A DNA stretch of 45,090 bases from an uncultured Erysipelotrichaceae bacterium (GCA_902768335.1 CACXKR010000008.1:1-45090); one strand, 5' to 3'; shown: positions 21,027 through 29,484, numbered from the stretch's first letter. Made by a program: numbers and translations. Notes: generated by a model from the letters alone, not told the origin.

Positions 21027-21645
21027 GCTAACCGAAAACGATAAAAGATTAATCATTGTGATCCTTCTTGTGGTCATACTCCTTTTTGTCATCGCTGGTT
21101 ATGTAGGTTTATTAGTTAAAAAGATTATGAAGTCTCAAGCCGCAAAAGCAGACGACATGCTTCACGACGTAGTCGAGGCAGGCGTGATTACCTCTGAAAA
21201 GAAATTATTGTTATTTGGCATTAGAAAGAATTGGCGCGAATTCTTTAGAAGAGCCTGGATTCCATTTTTAATTATGTTGTTCGCTTCAACCCTACTTTTG
21301 TTCTACTGCATTTTCTCTAAGAACTGGTCATATAATATTTGGGATTCACAAAAAGAAGGTTTCAATACCTTATTCTTTGTTCACGATTGGTCATCATTCT
21401 ACACTTCGACTTCAGAAGGTTTTGCAATCACGTGGCCAAAACTTATCTCTTCACCACACCTTTCAGGTGAGGCATGGGTTTCATATATCTTTGTGCCATC
21501 GATGATTGTTGGTGGAAGCTGGTTTATGTTCCAAGTTCAAGGCTACATTGCAAGGGCATTTAGAATTTATAAACTTTCAAGAACAGCATTTAGAAAAACG
21601 ATGGAGAATGTCACTCCACCGTCTTCACCAATTAAACCTGAGTAA
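21007..21645 (+). CDS. Membrane protein of unknown function
   Basis: 212 aa. A span near residues 16-37, a cytoplasmic segment (KKIMKSQAAKADDML ... RKNWREFFRRAW), a second span at about 90-110, an extracellular tryptophan- and aromatic-rich loop (NWSYNIWDSQKEG ... HDWSSFYTST) and a third span near 160-175, with a basic cytoplasmic end. Two adjacent ATGs (21007 and 21010) could both serve; AGAGGAT lies just upstream. Overlaps the end of the preceding gene, so probably coupled. Function not recognised. Confidence 0.65.
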   Translation: MMVSLIKLTENDKRLIIVILLVVILLFVIAGYVGLLVKKIMKSQAAKADDMLHDVVEAGVITSEKKLLLFGIRKNWREFFRRAWIPFLIMLFASTLLLFYCIFSKNWSYNIWDSQKEGFNTLFFVHDWSSFYTSTSEGFAITWPKLISSPHLSGEAWVSYIFVPSMIVGGSWFMFQVQGYIARAFRIYKLSRTAFRKTMENVTPPSSPIKPE

Positions 21646-21647
21646 TA

Positions 21648-21812
21648 TTAACGTGCGCGCATCGCTAGCGCGATAATTTCATAAATAAGAATAGCGAATA
21701 ATGCGATATCAATTATGACGAAAAGTCCGAGGATTCTTCTTCGGCTTTTTTGTTCCTTTTCCGCTTTAAGAGCTTCAGGAGTTACTTCTTCTAAAGTTTG
21801 TTTTTCTTCCAT
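21648..21812 (-). CDS. 54-aa single-span membrane protein behind asnS
   Basis: Short reading frame MEEKQTLEEVTPEALKAE..., acidic N-terminus, a basic stretch QKSRRR and one hydrophobic span (ILGLFVIIDIALFAILIYEIIALAM), ending in RAR. It starts two bases after the asnS stop (TAG TT ATG), indicating co-transcription and coupling. The positive-inside pattern suggests the N-terminus is cytoplasmic. Codon use matches its neighbours. It converges with the 21007 gene with only two bases between stop codons. Function unknown; it could be a membrane micro-protein regulator. Confidence 0.6.
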   Translation of the reverse strand: MEEKQTLEEVTPEALKAEKEQKSRRRILGLFVIIDIALFAILIYEIIALAMRAR

Positions 21813-21814
21813 AA

Positions 21815-23218
21815 CTAATATTTGATTTTATCGCTCGTTCTTGGGAATGGCTGAACGTCCCTAATATTTTGCATACCAGTGACATACATTAGTAAGCGAT
21901 CAAAACCAATACCAAATCCAGCGTGTGGACAGCCACCATATTTTCTTGTATCAAGATACCATTCAAGACCGTTAAGACAGCCAACTTCTTCCATACGTTT
22001 CTTTAAGACGTCATAGCGTTCTTCTCTTTGAGAGCCACCAACCAGTTCACCGACATAAGGAACTAATAAATCACAGGCAGCGACAGTTTTTCCATCGTCG
22101 TTCTGTCTCATATAAAACGCTTTCATCTCTTTTGGATAATCAGTTACAAAAACAGGACCTTTAATGACTTGTTCGGTGATATAACGTTCATGTTCTGATT
22201 GCAAATCCATACCCCAGAATATGTTATTATTCTCAAATTTATGGCCGTTTTGCTGGGCTTTTTTGAGTTCTTCGATTGCTTCGGTGTATGTTAAACGCTT
22301 AAATTCGGAATGGAGAACATGATGAAGACGATCCTTTAATGTTTTATCGATAAAGTTATTAAAGAAATCCATCTCATCTCTACATTCGTGCAAAGCAACG
22401 TCAATGCAATGTTTGATGCATGATTCGATACAGTTCATATCATCATTTAAATCGGCAAATGCTAATTCAGGCTCAACCATCCAGAATTCAGAAGCATGAC
22501 GAGTTGTATTTGAATGTTCCGCTCTAAAAGTTGGGCCAAATGTATATACATCTCTAAATGCTAAAGCGAATGGTTCAACATGAAGTTGCCCAGAAACTGT
22601 TAGCGCGACTTCTTTACCAAAGAAATCAGTTTTAGGATTTTTATCATTTGTATAAATGCCAAAAGTATTTCCTGCTCCTTCAGCATCGTTACCGGTAATT
22701 ATTGGAGTGTGAACATACATGAAGCCTTCTGATTGGAAGAATTCGTGTATTGCCATAGACATAGTGTTTCTCATTCTAAAGACAGCATTAAAAGTATTGG
22801 CTCTTGGTCTTAAATGAGCAATTTCACGTAGGAATTCTAGGGAGTGAGCCTTCTTTTGAAGAGGATAGTCTTCCGCAACATCACCAACAAGTTCAAATTC
22901 ATCGACATTAATTTCAAATGGTTGTTTTGCTTGAGGAGTTAAGACAAGTTTTCCTTTTACAGCAATAGCCGCACCAGTATTGATGTGACTTAAAGTTTTA
23001 TAATCTTCAACAACTTTTTCGTCATAGACAAGTTGACAGTTTTTAAAACAAGTCCCGTCATTTAAAGCAATGAATCCAATTGAACCATTATCACGATTTG
23101 TTCTAACCCAACCTTCAACAAAAACTTCCTTTAAAGAAGATAAAATCTTCTTATATTCAGGATCTTCTGAATACACCAACATATATAAGTCAGCAATTGT
23201 TACACCTTGATATTCCAT
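21815..23218 (-). CDS. asnS: Asparaginyl-tRNA synthetase
   Basis: Class IIb synthetase, 467 aa: N-terminal OB-fold anticodon-binding domain (VFVEGWVRTNRDNGSIGFIALNDGT), motif 2 region (FRAEHSNTTRHASEFWMVEPELAF) and motif 3 (GFGIGFDRLLMYVTGMQNIRDVQPFPR), with the ALTVSGQLHVEPFA loop that marks AsnRS. Charges tRNA-Asn directly with asparagine. Because GatCAB is also encoded here, the amidotransferase is likely needed for Gln-tRNA and not Asn-tRNA. The start ATG has GAGG about 7 bases upstream. No T-box fits in the short leader. Confidence 0.96.
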   Translation of the reverse strand: MEYQGVTIADLYMLVYSEDPEYKKILSSLKEVFVEGWVRTNRDNGSIGFIALNDGTCFKNCQLVYDEKVVEDYKTLSHINTGAAIAVKGKLVLTPQAKQPFEINVDEFELVGDVAEDYPLQKKAHSLEFLREIAHLRPRANTFNAVFRMRNTMSMAIHEFFQSEGFMYVHTPIITGNDAEGAGNTFGIYTNDKNPKTDFFGKEVALTVSGQLHVEPFALAFRDVYTFGPTFRAEHSNTTRHASEFWMVEPELAFADLNDDMNCIESCIKHCIDVALHECRDEMDFFNNFIDKTLKDRLHHVLHSEFKRLTYTEAIEELKKAQQNGHKFENNNIFWGMDLQSEHERYITEQVIKGPVFVTDYPKEMKAFYMRQNDDGKTVAACDLLVPYVGELVGGSQREERYDVLKKRMEEVGCLNGLEWYLDTRKYGGCPHAGFGIGFDRLLMYVTGMQNIRDVQPFPRTSDKIKY

Positions 23219-23242
23219 AAGCTACCTCATTTTATCTTTAAC

Positions 23243-23269
23243 ATTATACCAAAACAGTAAAATACTGTT
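23243..23269 (-). promoter_or_regulatory. asnS promoter overlapping the tsaD terminator hairpin
   Basis: Minus strand: AACAGT - 5 nt - ACTGTT (23269-23253) directly behind tsaD, then TTGGTATAAT, an extended -10 (23251-23243), then a leader of about 20 bases with a GAGG ribosome site. The -35 (ATAACA) lies inside the hairpin. Confidence 0.5.
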
Positions 23270-23271
23270 AT

Positions 23272-24282
23272 CTAAAATGTTTTATATTTATCAATACGCC
23301 AGTTTGGATCGCAAGAAATGGTGTTTGGAGCAGTCACTCCAAGTTTCCATAAATGCTCGGCAAGTCGCACAATCATCGCGGCGTTATCTGTCGTACACCA
23401 AATTGGTGGAACGATTAAATCTATATTCGTATTATCAAGACGTTTATGCATCTGTTCTCTTAGATAAGAATTTGCGGAAACTCCACCTGCTAAAACAACT
23501 TGTTTAATATCGTATCTTTTCAAAGCTCTTTCTAATCTATCCATAATCATTGAAATAGCAACGTCTTGGAAAGATTTACATAAATCAGGAATTCGTATTT
23601 CGTTTCCTCTAGCTTTTTCATTATTCACTAAGTTGATGACAGCGGTCTTGAGACCGGAATAAGAGAAATTCAAACTGTCGTCATGCAGCGGGAATGGTAG
23701 TTCGTAGGTATGTTTACCTTCTTTAGAAAGTCTGTCGATTGGTATACCGCCTGGATATGGAAGCCCAACAGTTCTAGCAACTTTATCAAAACATTCGCCG
23801 ATTGCATCATCTTTGGTTTCGCCAATAATTTCAAAATCCATTGATTCTTTCATATAAACAAATTCCGTATTTCCGCCGGATACAACTATAGAAAGAAGCG
23901 GGAATTGCAGAGGTTTTACAAATTCATTAGCGTAAATATGCGCCGCTAAATGGTGGACTGGAATAAGTGGTTTTTTGTATAACATTGCAAGAGTTTTAGC
24001 TACTTGCATTCCAATGTGAAGCGCACCAATTAAACCTGGTCCTCTAGTAAATGCAAATGCATCAACTTGGTCTAAAGTAATATTGGCTTTCTGAAGAGCT
24101 TCGTCTAAAACAAATAGAGCATTTTCGCAGTGTAGTCTAGAAGCAAGTTCAGGCATAACTCCACCATATTTTTGATGCATCTCAATTTGCGTAGCGACAA
24201 CGTTGCTTAAAAGTTCGCCATCTTTAATGATTGCAATTGAAGTCTCATCACAGCTTGATTCAATACCTAATATTATTGACAT
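23272..24282 (-). CDS. tsaD: tRNA N6-threonylcarbamoyladenosine transferase TsaD
   Basis: 336-aa ASKHA-fold protein: IESSCDET start, metal-binding HHLAAH (H111, H115), VSGGNTE, DDAIGECFDKVAR and the C-terminal VLAGGVSANSYLR. Transfers threonylcarbamoyl to A37 of ANN-decoding tRNAs together with TsaB and TsaE, both encoded upstream in the same operon. Start overlaps the end of rimI by 10 bases. Last gene of tsaE-tsaB-rimI-tsaD. Confidence 0.97.
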   Translation of the reverse strand: MSIILGIESSCDETSIAIIKDGELLSNVVATQIEMHQKYGGVMPELASRLHCENALFVLDEALQKANITLDQVDAFAFTRGPGLIGALHIGMQVAKTLAMLYKKPLIPVHHLAAHIYANEFVKPLQFPLLSIVVSGGNTEFVYMKESMDFEIIGETKDDAIGECFDKVARTVGLPYPGGIPIDRLSKEGKHTYELPFPLHDDSLNFSYSGLKTAVINLVNNEKARGNEIRIPDLCKSFQDVAISMIMDRLERALKRYDIKQVVLAGGVSANSYLREQMHKRLDNTNIDLIVPPIWCTTDNAAMIVRLAEHLWKLGVTAPNTISCDPNWRIDKYKTF

Positions 24283-24725
24283 AATAACCTCTTAATCATA
24301 TAAACAGCATTTTCACCATTTTTATAATAATGCTTTTTAATAACGACATTTTCATAGCCATTCTTTTTATAAAAAGAAATAGCATTAATATTTGATTCTC
24401 TTACTTCTAATGTGATCGTTTCTACAGCATCATCAATTTCTTTCGGAAATGACTTTTCCATTTCTTCTAATAACTTGCTTCCTAACCCTTTTTTACGATA
24501 ATTAGGTAGAACTGCAATCTGAGAAATTGTTGCCGAATTAAATGTGATCATATAATCAACAAAACCAACAATCTTATCTTCATCATACGCAACAAGAATT
24601 TTATTTAAAGGATTCTCATTGAATTCATACATAAGTTGCTCACGAGTATAAGGTTCAACAAAACACGATTGTTCAATATCGTAAATTTGCTCAAAATCTT
24701 TTAACGTCGCTTCCACTATTTTCAT
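24273..24725 (-). CDS. rimI: Ribosomal-protein-alanine N-acetyltransferase RimI (GNAT)
   Basis: 150-aa GNAT acetyltransferase: Y-IEQSCFVEPYTREQL substrate loop, acetyl-CoA pyrophosphate loop VLPNYRKKGLGSKLL (Q/RxxGxG/A), VRESNINAISFYKKNGY. In the t6A operon context it matches the RimI that acetylates ribosomal protein S18 N-termini (or other N-termini). The start overlaps tsaB by four bases (ATGA type). Confidence 0.9.
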   Translation of the reverse strand: MKIVEATLKDFEQIYDIEQSCFVEPYTREQLMYEFNENPLNKILVAYDEDKIVGFVDYMITFNSATISQIAVLPNYRKKGLGSKLLEEMEKSFPKEIDDAVETITLEVRESNINAISFYKKNGYENVVIKKHYYKNGENAVYMIKRLLCQ

Positions 24726-25312
24726 TTAAGCAAATCCTTTAAATAAATTGGGTTAAGAGTAAAGATGTTTTTAACGAGCTCATTTTCATCAAAATCGGCG
24801 AGATTTGCGATGATATTTAAATCTTCAGACTCTTTTCCGATTTGAGCGGTATCGCCAGCAATTTTATAGTCAGGATGCTTTTGAATATAAGAAAGAACTT
24901 CTTCATTAGGAATTACACATTCCTTTTCCAAAACTTTTTTACCTTGATAAACCGCAAAATAGGAGCGACCACTTCTAGCGTTAAATAAGCAAATAGTAGG
25001 ATCTTCACCACATCTTAGTAGAGAGAGCGAGCTTTTAGCATACACCTTAATCTTTAATGCGTAAGCAATTGTTTTGGCAATCGTGGCGCCAATTCTAACG
25101 CCCGTATATGAACCTGGGCCGATGCCAACAACAACAGCATTTAAATCCTTTTTATCGATATTATTTCTTTTGAAAATATTTTCGATTTCGTTGACCATTA
25201 GTTCGCTTTGTCTTTGCCAAGCATTATAAAAAATCGAATCAATAACTTCTCCGTCTTTTGAGAGACCAACCGCTAAATATATATTCGAACTATCTAGTAA
25301 CAACTGATACAT
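24722..25312 (-). CDS. tsaB: tRNA threonylcarbamoyladenosine biosynthesis protein TsaB
   Basis: 196-aa ASKHA paralogue of TsaD and its dimer partner in the t6A complex. Seen: LLLDSSNIYLAVGL start, VVGIGPGSYTGVRIG and the later NARSGRSYFAVYQ. Slightly short (typical 220-230). Directly abuts tsaE (TAA then ATG) and overlaps rimI. Confidence 0.93.
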   Translation of the reverse strand: MYQLLLDSSNIYLAVGLSKDGEVIDSIFYNAWQRQSELMVNEIENIFKRNNIDKKDLNAVVVGIGPGSYTGVRIGATIAKTIAYALKIKVYAKSSLSLLRCGEDPTICLFNARSGRSYFAVYQGKKVLEKECVIPNEEVLSYIQKHPDYKIAGDTAQIGKESEDLNIIANLADFDENELVKNIFTLNPIYLKDLLK

Positions 25313-25774
25313 TTACTTAACTTCCAAAGATTCAATTAAATCTTTATAAAAACCATTCTCGTCAATAATCTCAATTTCTCGCTCATTGTCCGAGATTCTC
25401 TTAAGAGAAATTTCTAAATGTTTGTTAGGGATTAAAGGTTTAATAAAAACAGGCCATTCAACAAAGCAAATACCGTTTCCTTCAATATATTCTTCTAATC
25501 CAATATCGATGTTTTGATCCTCTAAACGATATGCATCAATATGATAGATAATGGGCTTAACCTCAAAATAGCATTTCAAAATATTGAACGTTGGTGAAAT
25601 GACATGATCTTTGTAACCAAGCGACTCAAGAGCGCCAGACACAAAGGTGGTCTTGCCAGCACCTAAATCACCCGTTAGCAAAACAACGTCTCCGACCTTA
25701 AGCATCTTGATTATCTTAGATGCAAGAAGACGTGTTTCTTCAGCATTTTTTGAAATAATTTTATATTTCAACAT
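25313..25774 (-). CDS. tsaE: tRNA threonylcarbamoyladenosine biosynthesis ATPase TsaE
   Basis: 153-aa P-loop ATPase: Walker A GDLGAGKTTF (about 35-44), SPTFNI switch segment, YHIDAYRLE and the FVEWP motif typical of TsaE. Powers turnover of the TsaBD complex. First gene of the operon. TATAAT at 25795-25790 ends 15 bases before the ATG; the short leader has GGGGTT but no proper Shine-Dalgarno sequence. Confidence 0.95.
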   Translation of the reverse strand: MLKYKIISKNAEETRLLASKIIKMLKVGDVVLLTGDLGAGKTTFVSGALESLGYKDHVISPTFNILKCYFEVKPIIYHIDAYRLEDQNIDIGLEEYIEGNGICFVEWPVFIKPLIPNKHLEISLKRISDNEREIEIIDENGFYKDLIESLEVK

Positions 25775-25789
25775 TTTTAACCCCGATAC

Positions 25790-25798
25790 ATTATAGCA
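25790..25798 (-). promoter_or_regulatory. t6A operon promoter (extended -10)
   Basis: TGCTATAAT (25798-25790), 15 bases before the tsaE ATG, predicting a leader of under 10 bases. Divergent from the reductase promoter at 25816. Confidence 0.6.
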
Positions 25799-25815
25799 AA
25801 TTAGAATATTTATTA

Positions 25816-25827
25816 TATAATAAATTT
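25816..25827 (+). promoter_or_regulatory. Reductase gene promoter, leaderless spacing
   Basis: TATAAT at 25816-25821, six bases, then ATG at 25828. No Shine-Dalgarno site between. The spacing is the same as at folD and nrdG. Confidence 0.65.
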
Positions 25828-26736
25828 ATGCAAAAGCATTATCACATCATTATTGTCGGTGGAGGACCTGCAGGTCTTTATTTTGCAAACAAATGCCAAA
25901 ACAGTGGTCTTGATTATCTTTTAATTGAAGCTAGCGATACTTTTGGAGGGCAACTTCCAAGGCTTTATCCTGAAAAAGATATCGTTGATATCAAAGGAAT
26001 TGATGTGATTAAAGCAAAAGATTACGCCTCAAAATTAGCGAATAATCTTAAAAAGGAAAAAGTGCTACTGAACACTAAAGTAGTAGATATTATTCCAGGC
26101 GATAAAATCGAAGTTAAAACTAGCGCACTTTCTTTTAGCTGTGATTATCTAATAATTGCGACTGGTTTAGGTAGCTCCACTCCACGACCTTTAGGTGTCG
26201 ACCATGAATTCGAAGTTAAAAACATTGTTTATAAATTAGATGATTATTCGCAGTTGAAAGATAAACGAATCGCTATTTTTGGTGGAGGCGATTCAGCTCT
26301 TGACTGGGCCAAGCATCTTTCCAAGATTTCAAATAATGTATCACTTATCCACCGCCGCCTCGAATTTAGAGGCAACGCAGATACGATAAAAGATTGCCAT
26401 AATTTAGCGGTTTATTTGCCATATGTTCCCGATCATATTGATGTAGAAAAAAACAAGGCAACTTCAATCACAATTAGAGAGGTTGTTGAAGAAGGGAAAA
26501 CACCAAAATTCATTGCAATTCCCGTAGATTTAATACTTGTTAACTACGGAAATATTGCCGAAGCAACAAACTTTAATTTTGAAAAAGATGGTTCATTTTT
26601 AAAAGTTAATTCAACCACCTATTCCATCGCAAAAAATATCTTTGCGATAGGTGATGTGGCAAGTTATGAGAATAAAAAAAGACGCATCCAACCTTCAATC
26701 GAGGAAGCTGATGCTGTCTTTAATATTATTGATTAG
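25828..26736 (+). CDS. Ferredoxin/flavodoxin-NADP reductase, thioredoxin-reductase-like (YumC type)
   Basis: 302-aa FAD protein: IIIVGGGPAGLYFANK at the N-terminus, FGGQLPRLYPEKDIVDIKG as in TrxR-like FNRs, a complete second nucleotide motif (IFGGGDSALDWA, SLIHRR) and NIFAIGDVA near the C-terminus. The CxxC of thioredoxin reductase is absent, which separates it from trxB at 2005-2904 and places it with YumC-like NAD(P)H:ferredoxin/flavodoxin oxidoreductases. It could reduce the flavodoxin or ferredoxin needed to start the radical SAM chemistry of NrdG. Ends converge with the next gene by an 11-base overlap. Confidence 0.88.
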   Translation: MQKHYHIIIVGGGPAGLYFANKCQNSGLDYLLIEASDTFGGQLPRLYPEKDIVDIKGIDVIKAKDYASKLANNLKKEKVLLNTKVVDIIPGDKIEVKTSALSFSCDYLIIATGLGSSTPRPLGVDHEFEVKNIVYKLDDYSQLKDKRIAIFGGGDSALDWAKHLSKISNNVSLIHRRLEFRGNADTIKDCHNLAVYLPYVPDHIDVEKNKATSITIREVVEEGKTPKFIAIPVDLILVNYGNIAEATNFNFEKDGSFLKVNSTTYSIAKNIFAIGDVASYENKKRRIQPSIEEADAVFNIID

Positions 26737-27259
26737 AAGTTTCTTTTTGAAATTGGCTGTAATATTTTTCAATTTCCTCGTCGATGAAAGGAAATTTTTT
26801 CTCTTGAATTAGGCGATATACATTCTCAACCGATTTCTGTAATATCTCTCTAATTTCGTCTGGATAGCCTTGTTCTTCAGCATGTTTACGATATTCGCTG
26901 ACATCTAGTAACCTAGTTGTGCCATCACCATATAATTTAATGTCAAGATCGTAATCGATATATTTGATGAAACCTTTGTCGTATAAAGAAGGCGAAGCAA
27001 TGTTAACGTAATAGGAAACACCATCTTCTTTTAGCATCGCAATAACATTGAACCATTTGTTCTTTGGAAGAATAAAAATCGCAGGTTCTTTGGTGTGCCA
27101 CTTTCTTCCGTCGGATTCAACAACCGACGCTCTTATTGAAGCGGCAACAAAATATTCATCGTTATCCTCAAGCACGTATGAATGTGACCATTCACGATGA
27201 AGTTCTTCGTTATGCTTGTAGGCTTGAATAATTATCCATTTTCTTTTTAAAGAAAACAT
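26726..27259 (-). CDS. Nucleoside tri-/diphosphate phosphatase, DUF402 (NtdP/YgaC-like)
   Basis: 177 aa, the usual size for Gram-positive DUF402 proteins. Signature stretches: QAYKHNEELHREW, WHTKEPAIF, KNKWFNVIAM, YVNIASPS, YIDYDLDIKLYGDG and GYPDEI. The acidic residues in YIDYDLD are the family's metal ligands. It hydrolyses NTPs/NDPs and has been linked to virulence and nucleotide stress in staphylococci (family knowledge). The ATG directly follows the stop of the upstream membrane-protein gene, so the two are co-transcribed. Confidence 0.88.
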   Translation of the reverse strand: MFSLKRKWIIIQAYKHNEELHREWSHSYVLEDNDEYFVAASIRASVVESDGRKWHTKEPAIFILPKNKWFNVIAMLKEDGVSYYVNIASPSLYDKGFIKYIDYDLDIKLYGDGTTRLLDVSEYRKHAEEQGYPDEIREILQKSVENVYRLIQEKKFPFIDEEIEKYYSQFQKETSNQ

Positions 27260-28264
27260 TTATTTGTTGAACTCCTCAATTAACTTCAAAACCTTAATAA
27301 CATCTTTCTTATATGTTTCGGTTGGTTTTGGATCGAATTGTTGTTGGAGTGGTAAGACCATCAAAGGATCGTCGTAGCCCATGCAAACAAAGATTCGACC
27401 CTTTTGTAATGAAATAGATAAATCGACAAGTTCTTTATTCATTTCAATTGAAGTAAGAATCTTCTTAACATCTGCAGAGATAACTTTCTTCCATTCTTTG
27501 TTGTTGGAATAGATAATCATTTTCTTATCTTCTTGAACCGTTTTTACACCATCTAGATTGGTTGGCGGAAGCGCTCTTTTATCACCTTTAAAATAAATAT
27601 AAAGTCCATCATCATCTTTATAATTTGAAGCGGCATATAAATATTTACCAACGAAAGCTGGGTATAAGCGTTTATCTTTTCGAATTTGAGCGGCAGCATC
27701 TGCGACTGCAATTGGTACATTATTATATGTAAATTCAGTTAAGCCTCTACTACCAACATCAACAACATCTTTGAAAAGGTTGTTATCTAAAAATGCATCA
27801 TTTTGAATCTTGCCAGGAAATTGAGCTTCGATATTGCTCGCAATATCACCAAAGACAAAATCGTTGATATTTTTGTAATATAGATTGAAATATGCGTTCA
27901 TCTTTTGACGAATATATTTACGTGCAAAAACAGTAAATAAAATTGTAAGTGCCAAAGCACCAACGAGCATTCCAATCATAATATAGAGCGAATTAGCAAT
28001 TCCTAAATTAGGAATGACAACCGCTCCTACAATGACTGTAGCGATAGCGATAAAAGATACGACCCATTTAAAAACATTTTGGGTTCTATAAATCTTTAAA
28101 AAATCTGCGCGTGCTTTTTCAATCGCTTCAAGATATGAAGATGAATAAGTAATTGGCTCTGGTTCAGGTTGAGCTTCCTCAGCTGGAGCTTCTTCCTTGT
28201 TCTCTTCGGTAGGAGCGATTTCTTGCGCCTCTTCTAATACTTCTAATTCGTTTTCGTTTTCCAT
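27260..28264 (-). CDS. Membrane protein with acidic N-terminus, DUF3137-like
   Basis: 334 aa. Residues 1-40 are a Glu/Ala/Pro-rich disordered tail (EEAPAEEAQPEPEP); two membrane spans follow at about 65-85 and 90-112; the remaining 220 residues are soluble and cytoplasmic. The pattern LFKDVVDVGSRG...AFVGKYLYAAS, an edge strand GLYIYFKGD and a late ICMGYDDPL-like strand (IFVCMGYDDPL) resembles DUF3137 proteins. Function unknown. AGGTGA stands about 5 bases before the ATG. Upstream of the NtdP-like gene in the same unit. Confidence 0.55.
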   Translation of the reverse strand: MENENELEVLEEAQEIAPTEENKEEAPAEEAQPEPEPITYSSSYLEAIEKARADFLKIYRTQNVFKWVVSFIAIATVIVGAVVIPNLGIANSLYIMIGMLVGALALTILFTVFARKYIRQKMNAYFNLYYKNINDFVFGDIASNIEAQFPGKIQNDAFLDNNLFKDVVDVGSRGLTEFTYNNVPIAVADAAAQIRKDKRLYPAFVGKYLYAASNYKDDDGLYIYFKGDKRALPPTNLDGVKTVQEDKKMIIYSNNKEWKKVISADVKKILTSIEMNKELVDLSISLQKGRIFVCMGYDDPLMVLPLQQQFDPKPTETYKKDVIKVLKLIEEFNK

Positions 28265-28326
28265 ATAATCACCTATTTATTAAGTAAATAAATTGTATAT
28301 GAAAAATGAAATAATACATAGTGCTT

Positions 28327-29358
28327 TTATTTATTCGGCGTTGGGAAACGCTTATTAACGCGAATAAACGGACCATAAACCGCCATAATTAAGGCGATGC
28401 TTATTAATCCAGATATTGAAACATATAACGAGTTATATTCCATTGCAGGAACTAAATCATATCCATAAATAATCATTGAAGAAACGGTTCCTCCGATGAA
28501 ACGAATAAACGTTGAAATTAAAGCGCCGACAAAGATGAAAATTTCACCTTTCAAATTATAATTGGTTTGGTCTTGACCAAAAATAAAAGGAGTGAAGAAT
28601 CCAAGAACACAAACCGAACCGAATCCTAATAAGTAATCAAAAGGATAAGTTGCGATTCCATAACCGTCCGTGATACATGAGATTAAACCATAGGCGATAC
28701 CTGCGCCAATGAAACCTTTAATAGGTCCTTTTCTTAGTGCCAATATAAATAGAGGCAACATTTGGAAATTGATTGATCCTCCAGTTGGCATTTGCACAAT
28801 CTTAACAAAGTTAAGAGCAAGGGCAAGACCAATCAAAATGCCCATCTCTGTGATATCTGAAACAGTAATACTTATTTCTTTTGAAGCAATCGCTAAACAT
28901 AAGAAGGCTGCAATAAAGAAAATAATTATTGGAAGAACGAAGCAGAAATAAACATCATGAACGTTATAACTCATTTCTGTAATTAAACTCACAACTGTTG
29001 CGGTGACATCATTTGCTAAAATTGCTGACATTGCAGCAACTAAAAACAAAAGAACAGAAATGGTATAGAAACTATTTTTTAATTTTCCTAAAAAGATAAA
29101 TCCACAACCAAGAAGCGGAAGGACAAGATAAGTTAATATAAAGAAAACTTGTGTACTCTTGCCTGCACTTTTTGAAAATAAAAGATCAGTTAAACGGTAA
29201 ACTGTGTCAATCTTTTCGCCATCTATTTTTACTCTTAAATCAAAGAAAGGACCGATCATACTTAAGCCAACGCATAAAACAACGATTCCAATCAAAATAT
29301 ACGGCAAATACATAATTAAAAAGCCTTTAACTTTGTCAAATTTACTTACTTCTTCCAT
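28327..29358 (-). CDS. thiT: ThiT-like thiamine ECF transporter subunit with an extra N-terminal membrane domain
   Basis: 343 aa. The C-terminal part (about 168-343) matches ThiT, the substrate-binding S component for thiamine: TEMGILIGLALALNF, QMPTGGSINFQMLPLF, ALRKGPIKGFIGAG, YPFDYLLGF, and the late NSLY. Residues 1-165 add four predicted spans (about 13-33, 71-91, 98-115, 138-158) not found in ordinary ThiT of about 190 aa. A TPP riboswitch stands just upstream, which supports thiamine as substrate. The ATP-driven EcfA/EcfT module is not in the window. The ribosome site AAAGGCGG lies inside the riboswitch terminator hairpin. Confidence 0.88.
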   Translation of the reverse strand: MEEVSKFDKVKGFLIMYLPYILIGIVVLCVGLSMIGPFFDLRVKIDGEKIDTVYRLTDLLFSKSAGKSTQVFFILTYLVLPLLGCGFIFLGKLKNSFYTISVLLFLVAAMSAILANDVTATVVSLITEMSYNVHDVYFCFVLPIIIFFIAAFLCLAIASKEISITVSDITEMGILIGLALALNFVKIVQMPTGGSINFQMLPLFILALRKGPIKGFIGAGIAYGLISCITDGYGIATYPFDYLLGFGSVCVLGFFTPFIFGQDQTNYNLKGEIFIFVGALISTFIRFIGGTVSSMIIYGYDLVPAMEYNSLYVSISGLISIALIMAVYGPFIRVNKRFPTPNK

Positions 29359-29365
29359 AAAAAAA

Positions 29366-29383
29366 TCCGCCTTTCATAGCGGA
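29366..29383 (-). terminator. TPP riboswitch expression platform: terminator hairpin carrying the ribosome site
   Basis: Minus strand TCCGC - TATGAAAG - GCGGA followed by seven T and then the thiT ATG. The Shine-Dalgarno AAAGGCGG is the loop end and 3' arm of this hairpin, so the same structure can stop transcription and hide the ribosome site when TPP is bound. Confidence 0.7.
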
Positions 29384-29389
29384 AATAAC

Positions 29390-29480
29390 TAAAACGTACC
29401 TCCGCTAGCATTACCTAGATCAGGTTAGGTCAGCTCTCAAGTAAGAGCAATCTCAGCCGGATTACGTCCAGCACCCTCTT
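29390..29480 (-). ncRNA. TPP riboswitch (THI element)
   Basis: Conserved minus-strand blocks in order: GGGTGCTGG, CGGCTGAGA (CTGAGA at 29456-29451), ACCTAACCTGATCT (CCTGATCT at 29424-29417), GGTAATGCTAGCGGAGG. This is the standard thiamin-pyrophosphate aptamer. TATAAT (29490-29485) sits right upstream, within the gap behind ung. It controls the ThiT-like gene. Confidence 0.93.
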
Positions 29481-29484
29481 CATT

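Noticed and set aside
23219-23271. T-box leader for asnS
   Set aside because: The leader is only about 20 bases, far too short for a T-box.
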